Below are positions 61,323 through 64,000 of a DNA stretch of 64,000 nucleotides, one piece after another. Every line of letters begins with the position of its first letter. Positions within the stretch are counted from its first letter, which is position 1. The notes beneath the pieces were generated by a model. It was not told where the DNA came from. It ran no database searches and saw only the letters and a program-made list of their open reading frames with translations. A program made the translations under genes and the position numbers. The stretch is taken from contig RQTK01000172.1 of NCBI GenBank assembly GCA_003991915.1, positions 187,754-251,753 on the forward strand, given 5' to 3'. The stretch is from Elysia chlorotica. Taxonomy: Eukaryota > Mollusca > Gastropoda > Plakobranchidae.

Positions 61323-64000
61323 CTTTTGCATGCACCAAATTTAGTCCACAAATTAAGTGGTGAGGTGTAAAAAAGGGACATTTTTTTTTTTACACAAAAG
61401 TCATGCAGAGTAGGATTAGGGATGGGAAATCGGTGCCATAGGTGATCAGGGGGTAAAGAGAAGATAAGGGTTGGGTCAGGGGGTGGAGAAACCATGCATG
61501 AGATGAATATTTCGTACTGTGAATCTACATGTAGAAATTAAAAGTAATTGCTAGACAAGGCTTTTTTACAAAGCTTCTATGTGCCACCAAGAAAGAAAAA
61601 AAAGGAATACTTTAAATACAAATAGAATTTAAAATTAATATGTTATCTTCATTCTATATGGCAGCTCATGCAAGGAAGAAGTGCATCATTAAATAAGGAT
61701 TAAGTATCATGTTATTTATCAGACAGCTCACTTGGCCAGTAAACTTTCAAAAGAATGATATGATTTGGTTAATGTGCATATATGCAAAATTAAATTAAAC
61801 ACATATTTCCCCTCTGAGGAAAACAATCGGGGGGAAAAGAAGAAACCCGCACCAAGCAATTAAGTAGACAGATAATTGGGTTAAGCAAAGTTTATAGGAG
61901 GAAAATAAGAAAGGGTGTAGTGTCTGCAGTGATGTTGCTACTTCAAATTGGATATATGAGATTAATAAGCAGCATGGTGTATGTGCAAGGAGGCGAATAA
62001 CCCCACTACAGAGAAAACCATCAGCATCTATCTACGGCAACTTCCAAAATTGAAAGTAGACTACGTCTACAAGAGAAAATGCAGTATTGAAAGAAAAAAG
62101 AACATTAAAGCACATACATAAAATGTTTTAAGAAATGATATGAGCTTACTTTACAAGATATTCCTCTCAGTAACAATTACTGCTGTATTTACTTTTTACT
62201 TTTTGTTGTTGTTGATGCTGTTGATTACCATATAGCTGCTGTATTATTTAACATATAGATGAAATTTTACCTTTACCTGCATAGTAATTCCTTTTTAATT
62301 ATCGTAAAATCTTATTTCTGTATCAACATATTTCCAAAAGTAACAACACAATGTTACCAACACATAAAAATTAGAAATGAAATTTTTTAAAAGCAGAGGA
62401 GAGGGTCTTACTTCTTGGCACAACTGGGAGATAATGGTCTGGAAGTTTGAAAAAAAAAATACAATGCACAGAAATTGAAGGGAGCCATTGAAACAATTAA
62501 AAGGTCATGATGCTGCTGTGATTTTAATAAACAAAGTGACACGGGGGTAAAGACGATGAATTTAAAAAAAAAAAACATTCAAACACACATTCACAATGCA
62601 ATGATTTAAGACCTAGCTTTTAACAATTTGTTGAGCAATTGGTGAATGCTTGGGAAAGGCAATTTAGGGTTGAGAGAGAATGCCATCGAATACTTTCAAA
62701 ACATATGAACCTATCACATAGACAATACCAATGGACTATTCTTGGTGGGCCTGGAGTCCAACTCCATAAAAACAAATATTGATTTTAAACATTATATTAT
62801 TGATCCAGAAGTTTCAAATAGAAAATCCATTAGCTTGTGAGGTGTTTTATTATAGAGGCAATTATGTGCGGATGATCTTGCCTTGTCCATTTGGATAAGT
62901 TACACAACATTAAAAGAAGACAGTTCGGGATGTATTCTTACAATGACATTTTCATCGTTATATCTAAGAAGGGCAAGTTAAAAATCTTATATGAAGGTGG
63001 GAGAGAGGCAAACTTTTCACAACAGTTGTACAATGTGCTTCTGCCATCAAGTTAAAATGCATCAGTATTTAAATATTCCTACAAAACAGAAGAAAAACGT
63101 ATTTCTTTTAAGTATTTAATTTGTTTCTTTCTCATGTCACCCTGTTTCTCATTCATCCCTTCCACTTCACAAGTCATTAGTCTTCTAAGATGTGAATGAG
63201 AAATAAGCTAAAAACAAGCAGCGAAAAACTAAGGGGAGGGGGAATTTCACTGAGAAGCACTTAATTGTCCTGGTACGGTAGGATCTGAGGTGGGGAGGGT
63301 TCATGCAATAAAATAACCACTTAGAACCCAATGTTCTAAGCGGATTTTATTTTTGTATTTACTTTGGGGGCTTTTGTCTAAAAGCTGTAAGGGCAGTATT
63401 TGTTTCCCTTCTTCTAGACAGTACCTGCCATGCAAAAGCTTTGCTCATAACAAGGGCTGCAGGGCTTCTATTTTAACGATCAAGCTTGAGGTATGAGCAG
63501 CAAAGCACCGGTCCGTACACTTTGCACTGATAAACATGCATTTTTAAGTCTCCTGCACCCACACCCCTATAGATATTCCTACAAAACTTAACATCTTTAA
63601 GGTAATCACTACACACATCCAATAATAATTATCAAAATTAACTTCATGAGACAAATATTAATTAAAATAATCTTTTTTTTTTTTTTTAAGTATTTTTCAT
63701 TCAAAATTTTATTTTCAATAATAAGCTTCCTTTCATTGCAAACAGGGTGTATTATGATAAAAACAACTCTTTTGTTTACCCTTGATAACCATGTTCAACA
63801 TCTTTTAAAGCAACATATTACATCCTGCTAGATTTTTTATGACATGGATAAAACAAAAAGCATAACGTCTGAAATAATTGAGACTTGCCTCTACAAAAGA
63901 TGCATCAAGCAGAGCAAGATTCTGGAGTGCATTTCACAACATGCTCATTAACCTTTGTTTATGCGAATAACTGTGTGACACAATCATGCTGAAAGGGCCA
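61323..64000 (-). other. PACS intronic sequence to window edge
   Basis: AT-rich, without a recognisable conserved PACS block. One exon-like site is listed separately at 62412-62438. The upstream exons, including the N-terminal region, should lie beyond 64000. Confidence 0.7.
62412..62438 (-). other. Candidate 27-nt microexon of PACS
   Basis: On the minus strand a tract of T and C ending in caaacttccag precedes 27 nt that are followed by a good donor, gtaagac. In phase 0 it reads TIISQLCQE; 27 nt keeps phase in any frame, and phase 0 would fit the 61322 acceptor of the next exon. No similarity to known PACS residues was recognised, so it may be chance. Confidence 0.3.

Noticed and set aside
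60798-61363. Plus-strand frames of 148 and 103 codons, and a 270-codon minus frame (60683-61495)
   Set aside because: Shadows of the GC-rich PACS hinge exon in other frames; the frame continuing to the conserved domain is the one coding RSTSYREK and NSLDEDKG.

Overview
The window is animal nuclear DNA: AT-rich, with a very low gene density, split genes with GT-AG introns, tRNA-derived SINEs, a LINE fragment, and a heavy load of (CT/GA)n, (GATA)n, (GTAT)n and (ATT)n microsatellites and several minisatellites. The one recognisable gene is an invertebrate-looking PACS gene. The repeat style suggests a mollusc, perhaps a gastropod, but that is an inference; nothing here fixes the species.

Region by region. 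Positions 1-34,300 are a repeat-rich gene desert: a GC-rich 51-53 bp tandem repeat at the left edge, many purine/pyrimidine tracts, about a dozen copies or pieces of one tRNA-derived SINE family (called family A here), minisatellites at 607-776, 8353-8892, 16363-17147 and 33598-34250, a 497-bp assembly gap at 25852-26348, and a decayed LINE open-reading-frame tail at 27390-27852. Positions 34,300-49,000 are plain AT-rich intergenic DNA with one young SINE (37451-37691, perfect 13-bp target-site duplication) and a small GC-rich island; nothing gene-like is seen in the 11 kb from 38,110 to 49,088.

Positions 49,900-64,000 hold the 3' half of a gene on the minus strand that I recognise as PACS (phosphofurin acidic cluster sorting protein, the PACS1/PACS2 family). 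Eleven exons from about 61322 down to the stop codon at 50257-50259 join with consistent phases at every GT-AG junction and give about 613 residues: a His/Gln/Ser-rich hinge of about 170 residues followed by the whole conserved C-terminal PACS domain of about 443 residues. The N-terminal half (cargo- and adaptor-binding region) must lie beyond the right edge.

There is no sign of a multi-gene system, operon, CRISPR array or bacterial-type cluster. The most interesting items are the PACS hinge and a possible 27-nt microexon, the modular SINE family with swapped tRNA-like heads and inverted pairs, a second repeat family whose tail seeds (ATT)n tracts, and the large tandem arrays.
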